Shown here in pieces: positions 1 to 7,925 of a DNA stretch of 13,549 nt. Where the stretch lies: NCBI GenBank assembly GCA_023427925.1, contig JAEYZS010000001.1:1-13549 (forward strand), given 5' to 3'. Every line of letters begins with the position of its first letter. Position 1 is the stretch's first letter. The stretch is from Pseudomonadota bacterium. Its GTDB lineage: Bacteria > Bdellovibrionota > Bdellovibrionia > Bdellovibrionales > JAEYZS01. A model generated the notes under the pieces. It did no database searches. It had not been told where the DNA came from and worked only from the letters and a program-made list of their open reading frames with translations. The translations under genes were made by a program, and so were the position numbers.

Positions 1-175
1 CTTCGGTATTTTCATGCCTTTTAATGCCTAGACCGCTGGAAGCATTCCCCTGTGGGTCTAAATCAATTAAGAGCACCTTTCTACCAATCTCTGCCAATGC
101 AGCCGAGAGATTGACGGATGTCGTTGTTTTGCCGACGCCACCCTTCTGGTTTGCAATACATATTACTTTTGCCAT
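1..175 (-). CDS. parA: ParA/Soj chromosome-partitioning ATPase, N-terminal part (cut by window edge)
   Basis: Only the first 58 residues are in the window. ParA ATPases bind the nucleoid as ATP dimers and, with ParB bound to parS, move the origin region apart. The sequence shows the deviant Walker A motif KGGVGKTTT (residues 11-19, with signature Lys11 and Lys16) and the following Walker A' strand [10 protein letters not shown] (residues 35-44), as expected for the Soj/ParA family. The start at 175 is preferred because the protein then begins [13 protein letters not shown], the usual family start, and AAAGGA sits about 7 nt upstream. An in-frame ATG at 259 would add 28 residues that do not resemble the family; I consider it unlikely. 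parB would be expected beyond the left edge. Two parS sites nearby support the assignment. Confidence 0.95.
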   Translation of the reverse strand, partial: MAKVICIANQKGGVGKTTTSVNLSAALAEIGRKVLLIDLDPQGNASSGLGIKRHENTE

Positions 176-350
176 TTTTGAGTCCTTTCTTGAAGCGATA
201 TCGCATTCTTGCTGTCGTACCTTCTGATGACCGTTGCCTATAAACCAGTGACTACTCATTGCCTCTTTCTGATACTCAAGAAGTGTGAATACTCATAATG
301 TTCCACGTGGAACACTCTAGTTCTTTATTAGTTTTACCGAAGAATAGGTG
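176..350. promoter_or_regulatory. Divergent intergenic region parA / lipoprotein
   Basis: This 175-bp stretch must carry the promoters for parA (leftward) and the lipoprotein gene (rightward). Besides parS it contains a 10-bp palindrome GCGATATCGC (195-204) about 20 nt upstream of the parA start, and three copies of TACTCA (253-258, 273-278, 290-295). I cannot identify convincing -35/-10 pairs in it. Confidence 0.4.
299..314. other. parS: parS centromere site 1
   Basis: The sequence TGTTCCACGTGGAACA is a perfect 16-bp palindrome and matches the widespread bacterial parS consensus bound by ParB. It lies in the intergenic region between the divergent parA and lipoprotein genes, so bound ParB could also affect transcription of either gene (inference). 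A second core copy lies at 914-927. Confidence 0.93.
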
Positions 351-830
351 ATGTTAACAAGAAAATTTTACTTACTATTATTTATATTTTCATTTTTAAC
401 TGCATGCGATAAACCTGATAGCTCTCCCGAGCTAAAAGATCCCGTCTACCAAGATCTAAAACAAGAAGAATCTAGCAAGCAAAAAGAAATCGACGCGAAA
501 TTAAAAGAGTATGCGGATATAGAGAAGAATCGAATCAATCTCCTTGATAACGATCCTCAAAAGAAGTTGAACAGACAGGAGTTGTTCCGATTACAAAATG
601 AAATCTCAAAACTCACTCAGATGAAAGAGTATTACAAAGTATCTGCAGAAAGCAGACAAATATACGCCAGAAAACAGTATCTCGAATACTATAAGACGGG
701 AAAAGCCTCCGAGTGGCCACCGAAAGATTTAAAAGAACGCTACGAAACGCAAAAAAAGCTCTCCGAAACCCCGAAACGTTGGTCTCGCGGTGTTGCTAGC
801 AAAAAAGCCCCTAAAAAAGCTGATAAATAG
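351..830 (+). CDS. Small lipoprotein with charged, helical body; function unknown
   Basis: I do not recognise this 159-residue protein. Its N-terminus is a lipoprotein signal: M-L-T-R-K followed by a hydrophobic stretch and the lipobox LTAC, so Cys19 should be lipidated and cleaved before by signal peptidase II. Residue +2 is Asp, which in enteric bacteria holds lipoproteins at the inner membrane; whether that rule applies here is unknown. The mature part is rich in Lys, Glu and Gln, looks alpha-helical or coiled-coil from about residue 28 to 135, and ends in a Lys-rich tail (KKAPKKADK). ATG at 351 is preferred; the adjacent GTG at 348 would add one residue. The ribosome-binding site is poor in either case. 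The gene sits between parA and rsmG, which are usually adjacent, and is on the opposite strand to both. Its stop is 5 bp from the rsmG stop, and no terminator is visible between them. Confidence 0.82.
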   Translation: MLTRKFYLLLFIFSFLTACDKPDSSPELKDPVYQDLKQEESSKQKEIDAKLKEYADIEKNRINLLDNDPQKKLNRQELFRLQNEISKLTQMKEYYKVSAESRQIYARKQYLEYYKTGKASEWPPKDLKERYETQKKLSETPKRWSRGVASKKAPKKADK

Positions 831-835
831 TCAGA

Positions 836-1474
836 CTACTGAATTTTTACCGATTTAATTAATACTCGGATACCAAGAGATTCTGGCAACTCGCACTCAC
901 AGGCCATATCAGTGTTCCACGTGGAACTTATTTGAGCCGGAAGAGTAGATATTTCGCTGAACCAATCATCAGACTTCAGTGCATAAAGAACACTTCCTTT
1001 TTCTAAAACCTTACTTCCTAGCAATAAAGTTCTAGCAAGATTAGAAAGCCCTCTGCTCACCGCAATTACGGGCGACGGAGCAACAAACTTTTCAGGCTGT
1101 AAATGCAAAACCTCTAAATTTCCGATTTGGACTCGAGAAATAATATGTTTCAGGAAGTCTGATTTCCTAATATCTTCTTCGATAATCTTAACAGCAATAT
1201 TTGGATAAAGAATTGCGAACACGACACCGGGGAATCCATTTCCACTCCCAAAATCAAAGATCTCTTTCATCTCCGGATTTTCTTTAACTATAAACTCAGA
1301 AGATTTTATTGAATCGTAAAAGTAGAGCAGATCCGCTTGCTTTTCGGTTGAGTTCTGAATGAGGTCTAGAGATTGATTAAATCGCAGAAGCTCAAGTTGA
1401 AAAATTCTCAAAGCTCCTACCGTGTCATCTGATAGTTCGGGAAAGTATTGTCGAATTCTCCATTGTGCATCCAT
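836..1474 (-). CDS. rsmG: 16S rRNA (guanine-N7) methyltransferase RsmG (GidB)
   Basis: RsmG uses S-adenosylmethionine to methylate N7 of G527 (E. coli numbering) in 16S rRNA. At 212 residues it has the usual family length. The SAM-binding glycine loop is FDFGSGNGFPG (about residues 73-83), followed by an acidic strand end (KIIEED), and the later AVSRG segment corresponds to the family's VSRA motif. Context is diagnostic: it follows mnmG, with the mnmG stop only 10 nt before the rsmG start. The ATG start is supported by AGGAG about 7 nt upstream, which overlaps the end of mnmG, so translation is probably coupled. The codons for residues 183-188 (S-S-T-W-N-T) carry a parS core, an unusual double use of sequence. 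The C-terminal third is less conserved in appearance than the Rossmann core. Confidence 0.95.
   Translation of the reverse strand: MDAQWRIRQYFPELSDDTVGALRIFQLELLRFNQSLDLIQNSTEKQADLLYFYDSIKSSEFIVKENPEMKEIFDFGSGNGFPGVVFAILYPNIAVKIIEEDIRKSDFLKHIISRVQIGNLEVLHLQPEKFVAPSPVIAVSRGLSNLARTLLLGSKVLEKGSVLYALKSDDWFSEISTLPAQISSTWNTDMACECELPESLGIRVLIKSVKIQ
914..927. other. parS: parS centromere site 2, inside rsmG
   Basis: GTTCCACGTGGAAC is a perfect 14-bp palindrome identical to the core of the parS at 299-314; the outermost pair differs (T...T instead of T...A). It lies in the coding sequence of rsmG near its 3' end, about 0.6 kb from site 1. Confidence 0.88.
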
Positions 1475-1484
1475 TTATCAGCTC

Positions 1485-3377
1485 CTAGTTGTTTGTTCCC
1501 AATTGATGAATCTTTTTTCGCCCTTTAATATGAATCAGTATTGCTTGAATAGCAGAAGGATTAACACCGCTAATCCTTTGCGCTTGACCTATGGTCAAAG
1601 GTTTTACTTTTATCAGCTTTTCGATTTCTTCTACGGAAAGGCCTTTAATTTTTGTATAATCTAGATCTTCTTCGAGTTTGTAAGTTTCAAGGCGAGAGGA
1701 CTGATTGATTAGCTCTTTTTGACGCTTAATATAACCCTCATACTTAACCTCAATTTCGACCGGCTCAAGAATATCGGGGTCTAAACTTAAATTATGGCCC
1801 ATTGCGTTAATATGTTGTGTGTTCAGTTCTGGTCTTCTTAAAAGCGTATCAAGGTTAGTTGGCTTAAGTAGCGCTTGTGTGCCCAAGCCTACAAGTTTGT
1901 CGTTGGTATCTTTGTTTGGATAGATCACGGTGTTTCTTAAATACTCTCTTTGGTCTTTTCTTCTTTGTCGAATCTCTTGAATCCGATCAAAGTCTTGCGA
2001 TTGCACCAGCCCAATACCATGACCAAGGTCGAGTAAGCGATCAAGCGTATTGTCTTCCCTTAAGACCAGTCTGTGCTCCGCTCGAGAGGTAAACATTCGA
2101 TACGGCTCCTTGGTACCTTTTGTGACTAGGTCATCTATCAAAACTCCAATGTATGCTTGATCTCGCCTTAAGACTAGCGGACTTTGGTCTGCTAGACTTA
2201 AGGCTGCATTTACACCAGCCATAAAACCTTGAGCGGCGGCTTCCTCGTATCCACTAGTTCCGTTGATTTGCCCAGCTAAATATAAGTTCTCAATGGCTCG
2301 GGTCTCTAGTGTTGCGCGTATTTGTGTGGGCTCAATAAAGTCATACTCAACTGCATAACCATATCGAGCAAATTTCACATTTTCTAGGCCTCGAATTGTT
2401 CGAATAAATTGATCTTGGATCTCTGTAGGCAAGCTTGTCGAAATACCTTGAAGATAAATGTGGTCCGTTGACAGACCTTCTGGCTCTAAAAATGTCTGAT
2501 GCCGGCCTTTTTCTGCAAATCGAGTAACCTTGTCTTCTATACTAGGGCAGTACCTTGGCCCACTGCCCTCGATAACACCGCAGTAGATCGGAGATTTATC
2601 CAGATTTTCACGAATGATCTCGTGAGTTCTTTCTGTTGTATGAGAAAGGTAACAATCTACCTGGGGTAATCTGTATTCTTTTTTTGATTTGAAACTAAAA
2701 GGGTAAAATCCTTCATCTCCTCTTTGAGGCTCCATTACCGAAAAGTCAATGGAGTCTCTTAGTAGTCTTGGAGGAGTGCCGGTTTTTAATCTAAATACAT
2801 TAAAACCAAAACTTTTTAACTGATCAGAAAGTCCCACTGTTGCGGTGTCACCCACTCTGCCGCCAGATTCTTGCTTAAGCCCCACATGCATAACCGCATT
2901 CATGAATGTGCCTGTCGTGAGAATTACTTTCTTTGCAAATATTTTTGAACCATCCTGAACGACGATACCCAAACACTTTGATCCCTCAAGAATCAGTGAC
3001 TTTGCCTCTCCTTGAAAAAGAGAGAGGTTTTTTTGATTCTTAAGAGTGTTAATCATGTAGGAAACATAGAGATCTTTATCACATTGTGCTCTGGAGCCAC
3101 GAACTGCAGGGCCCTTTGTAGCATTTAATCTTTTGAATTGAATACAAGATGCATCTGTTGCAGAAGCCATCTCTCCGCCGAGTGCATCTATCTCTCTCAC
3201 CATATGGCCTTTTGCAAGTCCGCCGATTGCAGGATTACAACTCATAAATCCAATGCGCTCAAGATTGGTCGTAACAACAAGAGTATTTTTCCCAAGCCTC
3301 GCGCTTGAGAGTGCGGCCTCAATACCTGCGTGGCCCGCTCCAACAACTATAATGTCATAATCAAACTTAATAGACAT
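1485..3377 (-). CDS. mnmG: tRNA uridine-34 modification enzyme MnmG (GidA), FAD-binding subunit
   Basis: MnmG works with MnmE to install the (carboxymethyl)aminomethyl group at C5 of wobble uridine 34 in several tRNAs, using FAD, NADH and methylene-tetrahydrofolate. The protein is full length at 630 residues. It shows the dinucleotide-binding motif GAGHAG (residues 13-18), the segment SCNPAIGGLAKG with conserved Cys47, the family signature GPRYCPSIEDK with conserved Cys277, and the second signature AGQINGTSGYEEAAAQG. The C-terminal helical MnmE-binding domain is present, ending near ...IQAILIHIKGRKK. The ATG start has AAAAAGG about 5 nt upstream. It lies 44 bp downstream of mnmE, its functional partner, in the same orientation. 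Confidence 0.98.
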   Translation of the reverse strand: MSIKFDYDIIVVGAGHAGIEAALSSARLGKNTLVVTTNLERIGFMSCNPAIGGLAKGHMVREIDALGGEMASATDASCIQFKRLNATKGPAVRGSRAQCDKDLYVSYMINTLKNQKNLSLFQGEAKSLILEGSKCLGIVVQDGSKIFAKKVILTTGTFMNAVMHVGLKQESGGRVGDTATVGLSDQLKSFGFNVFRLKTGTPPRLLRDSIDFSVMEPQRGDEGFYPFSFKSKKEYRLPQVDCYLSHTTERTHEIIRENLDKSPIYCGVIEGSGPRYCPSIEDKVTRFAEKGRHQTFLEPEGLSTDHIYLQGISTSLPTEIQDQFIRTIRGLENVKFARYGYAVEYDFIEPTQIRATLETRAIENLYLAGQINGTSGYEEAAAQGFMAGVNAALSLADQSPLVLRRDQAYIGVLIDDLVTKGTKEPYRMFTSRAEHRLVLREDNTLDRLLDLGHGIGLVQSQDFDRIQEIRQRRKDQREYLRNTVIYPNKDTNDKLVGLGTQALLKPTNLDTLLRRPELNTQHINAMGHNLSLDPDILEPVEIEVKYEGYIKRQKELINQSSRLETYKLEEDLDYTKIKGLSVEEIEKLIKVKPLTIGQAQRISGVNPSAIQAILIHIKGRKKIHQLGTNN

Positions 3378-3421
3378 TTATACCTTTTTCTAAAAAACAC
3401 ATTCGTCGTTAAGAAATTGTC

Positions 3422-4795
3422 CTACTTACCAATACAAAATTCTTGAAAAACTTTAGCCATAACTTGGTCATCAAGTTTTTCTCCTAATAACTCAAAACTG
3501 CACTCAAGCGCATCTCGAAGCTCAAACGCAATGAATTCACTTGATGCTCGAGCAATTGCTAGATCCTTGGCTCTTGTCAGACACTGATTCATTTTCTCTA
3601 AGAGTTCGAATTGGCGAGCCTTTAATACAACGGCTGAACTTTCATGAAACGAGTTTCCAATTTTTTGTTCTAAAAGTTTTAAAACACTCTCTATAGTTTC
3701 CGGAACTTTTGCGCTCACCATAAACACTTCATTATCGGTGTAATTCTTTATTTTATGTGTGAAGTTTTGGTTAACATTTGTGATGTCGACTTTATTCCCC
3801 AAAATGCTCGTTTTGTTTTTATATTTTTCAAATATCTCTGGATCTAGCTCTGGCTTTTCTAAAGTTGTGTCTACGACATAAAAAATATGATCCGCCTCTT
3901 TAAGCTGATCTTTTGTTTTTTGTATACCCAATTTTTCTACAATATCCTGAGTGTCATGAAGGCCGGCTGTGTCGACAAACTTAACTTTAACGCCCGCAAG
4001 AACCACAAAGCCTTCTAAAATATCTCGAGTTGTTCCGGCGATCTCTGTCACAATAGCTTTATCACTCTTTATAAACTGATTAAATAGGCTCGATTTTCCT
4101 GCGTTCGGTTCGCCCGCAAGCACTACAGTATAACTGTCAGTAATGACTTTACCTTTTTTGTAAGAATCTAAAAGGCTAGAGTTCAGTTCAAAAAGTTCAG
4201 AGACTTTTTCTTTAATTTGGTCGTGCTCGATTGTTTGAAGGTCTTCCATCGCAAAATCAATACTTGCTTCAAGGTGGGCAAGTAGCCACGTTGCTTTGTG
4301 CTTGAGTTCAGATATTCGCTGACTTAGATCACCTTTTAGTTGTCGCAATGAAACTTCGGCCGCTTTCTTTGAATCACTCTGAATAAGTGTTAAAATGCTT
4401 TCTGCTTGAATAAGATCAATACGACCAGACATAAATGCACGGAAAGTAAATTCACCTTTTTCTGCGTGTCGACAGCCTGAAAGAATAAGATTCTGTACTA
4501 TTTCTTCTGAAATTATTGGACTTCCATGGCAAGAAATCTCAAGAGTTTCATCACCTGTAAAAGATTTGCCAGAAGCAAAATATGTGATGACTGCCTCGTC
4601 TATTTGTTTTGATTTATCAAAGGAATATATATTAGAAAAATACGCTCTATGGGATTCAAGTGTTTCAGGAAGATTTGTGAGCTTGCGACAGAACTCGGTA
4701 GATCGAGGACCGCTGATTCGCACTACACTAATCCCGCCGTGACCAGAGGGAGTAGCTATAGCGCAAATTGTATCCTCAATCTTATAGTTAAGCAT
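3422..4795 (-). CDS. mnmE: tRNA modification GTPase MnmE (TrmE)
   Basis: MnmE is the K+-dependent GTPase partner of MnmG. The 457-residue protein has the N-terminal tetrahydrofolate-binding domain (start ...IEDTICAIATPSGHGGISVVRISG), a helical domain, and an inserted G domain: G1 loop GEPNAGKSS from residue 228, G2 around EIAGTTRD, G3 DTAG, and G4-like NKVD. It ends in the family's C-terminal FCIGK with the catalytically important Cys454. Its start overlaps the end of khpB by 8 bp, so the two genes are probably translationally coupled. There is no sign of damage or transfer. Confidence 0.98.
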   Translation of the reverse strand: MLNYKIEDTICAIATPSGHGGISVVRISGPRSTEFCRKLTNLPETLESHRAYFSNIYSFDKSKQIDEAVITYFASGKSFTGDETLEISCHGSPIISEEIVQNLILSGCRHAEKGEFTFRAFMSGRIDLIQAESILTLIQSDSKKAAEVSLRQLKGDLSQRISELKHKATWLLAHLEASIDFAMEDLQTIEHDQIKEKVSELFELNSSLLDSYKKGKVITDSYTVVLAGEPNAGKSSLFNQFIKSDKAIVTEIAGTTRDILEGFVVLAGVKVKFVDTAGLHDTQDIVEKLGIQKTKDQLKEADHIFYVVDTTLEKPELDPEIFEKYKNKTSILGNKVDITNVNQNFTHKIKNYTDNEVFMVSAKVPETIESVLKLLEQKIGNSFHESSAVVLKARQFELLEKMNQCLTRAKDLAIARASSEFIAFELRDALECSFELLGEKLDDQVMAKVFQEFCIGK

Positions 4796-5327
4796 CCGCT
4801 CTTTTTGAACCTTCAGATCTTTCCCCTTTAGCTGGGTAGATCTTAATCTTTTTAAAGTGTCCTTCTCCTACAGATCTGCTTTTCACGCGGCCATCTTCTG
4901 CAAGATATTGGTGAATTACTTTTCTGTCTTTTGGAGGAAGTGCTCTAAAGTACACTGATTTGTTTTTATCAATAGCGATTTTTTTAAGTTTATCTGCAAG
5001 CTTGATTAGCTCTTCGCTTGCTTCTTTTCTAAAGCCATTTGAGTCACAAAGAACGTTGATCTTTTGCTCTGGCAATTGGTGTTGTAGCACTCTTTTCAGA
5101 TAAAGTTGGAAAGCATCTAAAAGTTGGCCTTCCTTATCAATTAAATTTTCTTGGTCATTTCCGAAAATTTCGACTTCGATATTTCCATCGTCATCCGAAT
5201 TAAGATCATAAGATAAATCAAAGTTTGCTCTTCCAAAGATACCATCTAATGTATCTTCGATGATTTGGATCGCGCCTTCGTTTGCTGATTCCTTCTTTGA
5301 TCCAAAAAGTTTATTAAGTATTCCCAT
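4788..5327 (-). CDS. khpB: KH-R3H RNA-binding protein KhpB (Jag/SpoIIIJ-associated)
   Basis: KhpB/Jag proteins bind RNA and, in other bacteria, act with KhpA on mRNA and small RNAs and influence cell division. This copy (179 residues) has a KH-like region (about residues 45-95) and a C-terminal R3H domain with the invariant pattern R135-K-V-I-H139 after FRALPPKD, then ...SVGEGHFKKIKIYP. The KH loop reads D64-K-E-G67 where GxxG is usual, so the first Gly is replaced by Asp. There is no recognisable Jag_N domain, only a short start (MGILNKLFGSKK). A strong AGGAGG lies just upstream of the ATG. Location between yidC and mnmE is the usual one for jag. Confidence 0.92.
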   Translation of the reverse strand: MGILNKLFGSKKESANEGAIQIIEDTLDGIFGRANFDLSYDLNSDDDGNIEVEIFGNDQENLIDKEGQLLDAFQLYLKRVLQHQLPEQKINVLCDSNGFRKEASEELIKLADKLKKIAIDKNKSVYFRALPPKDRKVIHQYLAEDGRVKSRSVGEGHFKKIKIYPAKGERSEGSKRADA

Positions 5328-5366
5328 TTCTCCTCCTACAGAGATTAAACTTTGTTCTTCTCAATA

Positions 5367-6956
5367 TTAATTGAGCTTCGTTACCACTCCAACTTCACTG
5401 TCCGACTTCTTTTCTTTCATAATCATATACTGCTGTATAATCCCAAACAGAGTACTGACAAATATATATAATGTCAGACCGCTGGGTAGCGAAATCATCA
5501 TTAAAGAAAAAATCACAGGCATGATCTGCATAGCTTTTGCCTGGGCCGGATCCATAGTCGTTGGTGTAATTTTTTGCTGAATATACATAGTGATCCCCAT
5601 CAAGACTGGAAGAACATAAAAAGGATCTTTTAAGCTCAAATCCTTAATCCAGAACATAAATGGAGCTTGATAAAGCTCAATACTTTGAGCAAGTACGTTA
5701 TATAAAGCAATAAAAATAGGAAGTTGTAAAAGCATTGGCAAGCACCCGCCGAGTGGGTTCACCTTTTCTCGTTTCATGAGCGCCATTGTTTCCATTTGAA
5801 GCTGACGAGGATCTTTCTTGTATCTTTCTTTAAGTGCTTTTAGCTGAGGCTGTATAACCTGCATTTTTTTCATAGAGCGATACGAAGAAATGTTTAGAGG
5901 CAGCAAAAGCATCCGAATAATCAAGGTAACGATGATGATTGCTAGTCCATAATTTCCAACGCCAGCATAAAGAAGCTTGAGCAACATAAGGATCGGCTTT
6001 GCAATGATTGCAAAAATACCAAAGTTGATAGTGTCAGAAAGCCTTGGATCAACTTGCTCTAAGAGCTTTACTTCTTTTGGGCCAATAAAAATCGTAGATT
6101 CGAATTTTTTTACTGTCCCTGTTTCTTGAGTGTATTTAAGGGATCCAATCGCAACACCCTTTTCCATGTCGTGCTTTGCGCTGAATGTGGGCGCCACATC
6201 AGATTTATCGATAATTGCTGACGTGAAATAGTGTTTTCCGATGGAAGCGATTGCTACATTTTTAAAGTCTTCATCAAAGATCTTGCTCTCACTGACATCG
6301 ATGTCTTTCCTATCCGACTGCCCTCCGTGAAAAACGAAGACGGATTCAAAATCAAAAGAAGGCATTAAGAATGAACTTTTCTTGTCCTTAATAACCTCTT
6401 CTATTAAAAACGATTCAACTGTATTCGGAGTTGCACTGGTTTCTAGAGTCGATTTCACAGTGTATCTTGTGGGATCAACTTCTAAGGTTTTAACAATTGT
6501 CATCTCAGCTAAACGTGCTGTTCCTTTGAAGTTCGTTTCAGATACTTTTTCAAGATTAAAATATACTGTCTCTCCGTTTATTTTTGTTTCATTGAGATAG
6601 GCTTCATTGCTTGAGCTAGCGAGAACCACTATATTGTTAGCTCTATCTTTAAATTGATTAAGCTTAATATTTTTTAAACCCATGCCGCGAGAAGAGATTT
6701 CGAAGTCAAATGTTTCGCTAGTGAAAACAACGACGTCTTCCTTATTTGTTGCGGCTGCTACTGTGGCTTGCGGAGCTGGAGTTGATTCCTCTGTTTTTTC
6801 TTTTGTAGGAATTGTATCTAAGGATTTTTCTACTTGTTGAACTGTTGGAGGATACTTTTTAGAAAGGTAGGCTTGCCATCCTAGAATACTCGCAAAAACC
6901 AGAGCAATTGCTATAAGTGTTCTTGGATCAAAGAAGCTATTATTATTGTTGTTCAT
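5367..6956 (-). CDS. yidC: Membrane protein insertase YidC (Oxa1 family)
   Basis: YidC inserts and folds inner-membrane proteins, alone or with SecYEG. I place the start at the ATG at 6956 (530 residues, MNNNNNSFFDPRT...), because AGGAAGG is 7 nt upstream and the hydrophobic first membrane segment (about residues 13-31) follows directly; the open frame extends upstream to 7001, but that part overlaps yidD and adds a charged stretch. After TM1 comes a periplasmic beta-rich domain of about 280 residues, typical of Gram-negative YidC, then the conserved five-helix insertase core. Key features are R348 in IIRMLLLPL (the groove arginine), the cytoplasmic hairpin with KKMQ...LKERYKKDPRQLQMETMALMKREKVNPLGGCLPMLLQLPIFIALY, and the last helices. 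It follows yidD by 13 nt. Confidence 0.97.
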   Translation of the reverse strand: MNNNNNSFFDPRTLIAIALVFASILGWQAYLSKKYPPTVQQVEKSLDTIPTKEKTEESTPAPQATVAAATNKEDVVVFTSETFDFEISSRGMGLKNIKLNQFKDRANNIVVLASSSNEAYLNETKINGETVYFNLEKVSETNFKGTARLAEMTIVKTLEVDPTRYTVKSTLETSATPNTVESFLIEEVIKDKKSSFLMPSFDFESVFVFHGGQSDRKDIDVSESKIFDEDFKNVAIASIGKHYFTSAIIDKSDVAPTFSAKHDMEKGVAIGSLKYTQETGTVKKFESTIFIGPKEVKLLEQVDPRLSDTINFGIFAIIAKPILMLLKLLYAGVGNYGLAIIIVTLIIRMLLLPLNISSYRSMKKMQVIQPQLKALKERYKKDPRQLQMETMALMKREKVNPLGGCLPMLLQLPIFIALYNVLAQSIELYQAPFMFWIKDLSLKDPFYVLPVLMGITMYIQQKITPTTMDPAQAKAMQIMPVIFSLMMISLPSGLTLYIFVSTLFGIIQQYMIMKEKKSDSEVGVVTKLN

Positions 6957-6969
6957 TCCTAGGCCTTCC

Positions 6970-7233
6970 TTATAAGCGTTTATTTTCCGGTACCGGATCA
7001 AACCCGTAGGGTCCTTTCGGTCTACATTTCAAGATTCTTATTATTGTTAGCTTTGTGGCTACTAAAGCATTGTGTTTTTGAAATGCTTCCATTCCATAAC
7101 AAGAGCAAGTTGGATAGAATCGACAAGCTCCTCCTAATATAGGTGAAAGAGAAACTTGGTAGCCACGAATCAAAAAGAGCGCGACAAGTTTAAAGCCGCT
7201 ATTTAATTTTTTTAACAGCAAATTCAAGTTCAT
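6970..7233 (-). CDS. yidD: Membrane protein insertion efficiency factor YidD
   Basis: YidD is a small membrane-associated protein that assists YidC-dependent insertion. The family signature is clear: CRFYPTCSCYGMEAFQKH, then RILKCRPKGPYGFDPVP. The open frame runs from 7281, but the start at 7233 (87 residues, [11 protein letters not shown]...) gives the usual family length of about 70-90; the upstream part would be nested in rnpA. No good ribosome-binding site is visible before 7233, so translation probably depends on coupling to rnpA, which it overlaps by 35 bp. Start confidence is lower than gene confidence. Confidence 0.93.
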   Translation of the reverse strand: MNLNLLLKKLNSGFKLVALFLIRGYQVSLSPILGGACRFYPTCSCYGMEAFQKHNALVATKLTIIRILKCRPKGPYGFDPVPENKRL

Positions 7234-7546
7234 CTTTGAATTCTTGGAATTTAAGGTTTTTAAAATAATTTGCATTTCCACTTGCTCTGATAATTACATT
7301 TACATCGAAGTGTTTAGAGGGATGAAGTTTTCTTTCTCTAAAGTATTCCCGACACCATCTTTTAATTTTGTTACGAAGGACTGACCCACCAATTTTGCCT
7401 GGAATGACCCAGCCAAAACGATTTTGATTTTCTTCATTCTCAAGGTAACTGAGAATTAGCCAATCGTTGGGATAAATTCTTTTTCCCTTTTTTTTTAAAA
7501 GTTCGAAGTCGTGACTACGACGTAGTGTCTGGATATTATTTGCCAC
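7199..7546 (-). CDS. rnpA: Ribonuclease P protein component RnpA
   Basis: RnpA binds the RNase P RNA and helps it cut the 5' leader from pre-tRNAs. The 115-residue protein contains the family signature region [18 protein letters not shown] (about residues 53-70), matching the consensus RNR.KR..RE.FR, and an N-terminal aromatic/basic region ([16 protein letters not shown]). The start is GTG at 7546, 11 bp inside the end of rpmH. No strong Shine-Dalgarno precedes it, so coupling to rpmH termination is likely. Its 3' end overlaps yidD. Confidence 0.94.
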   Translation of the reverse strand: MANNIQTLRRSHDFELLKKKGKRIYPNDWLILSYLENEENQNRFGWVIPGKIGGSVLRNKIKRWCREYFRERKLHPSKHFDVNVIIRASGNANYFKNLKFQEFKDELEFAVKKIK

Positions 7547-7685
7547 CCGCAGAAACCGCTAATTTTTTTCTTCCTCTTGCTCTTCTAGAAGCTAGAACTT
7601 TTTTACCACCTTTTGTGGCCATACGAGCTCTGAATCCGTGTGTTTTCTTACGACGTTTTTTGCTTGGTTGATACGTCCTTTTCAT
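7536..7685 (-). CDS. rpmH: 50S ribosomal protein L34
   Basis: The 49-residue product begins [20 protein letters not shown] and continues with [21 protein letters not shown], the classical L34 sequence, with five extra residues at the C-terminus (AVSAGGK end). L34 is a small basic protein of the large ribosomal subunit. A strong GGAGGAG sits about 3-5 nt before the ATG. It is the first gene of the leftward block and overlaps rnpA by 11 bp. Confidence 0.97.
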   Translation of the reverse strand: MKRTYQPSKKRRKKTHGFRARMATKGGKKVLASRRARGRKKLAVSAGGK

Positions 7686-7718
7686 ATTCTCCTCCGATTA
7701 TGGTCTAAGTAGACGAAG

Positions 7719-7747
7719 TTTATACAATATCTGCTTGAGATATTTAA
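7719..7747 (-). promoter_or_regulatory. Possible rpmH-operon promoter
   Basis: On the minus strand TATAAA (7724-7719) follows TTAAAT (7747-7742) at a 17-bp spacing, giving a leader of about 26 nt before the L34 start. The -35 matches TTGACA poorly; an A-rich tract lies just upstream. This is a weak motif call. Confidence 0.3.
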
Positions 7748-7925
7748 GTTTTTTTAAGTCTAATACCTAAAAAGTTTTGCCTTTCGGACAATAATTTCCA
7801 GGGATAGAATCATGACGCGCCTATACCTGTCAAGATGTTGAACTTTTATGCATTAATTGCGTTGAATAAACGACTAAAAATTGCTAAATCGGGTGACGCT
7901 AATGGGAATCTAAGGTACCTGTTCT

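Noticed and set aside
826..840. Small inverted repeat TAGT-CAG-ACTA between the convergent stops
   Set aside because: Only a 4-bp stem and no U-tract; not a credible terminator.
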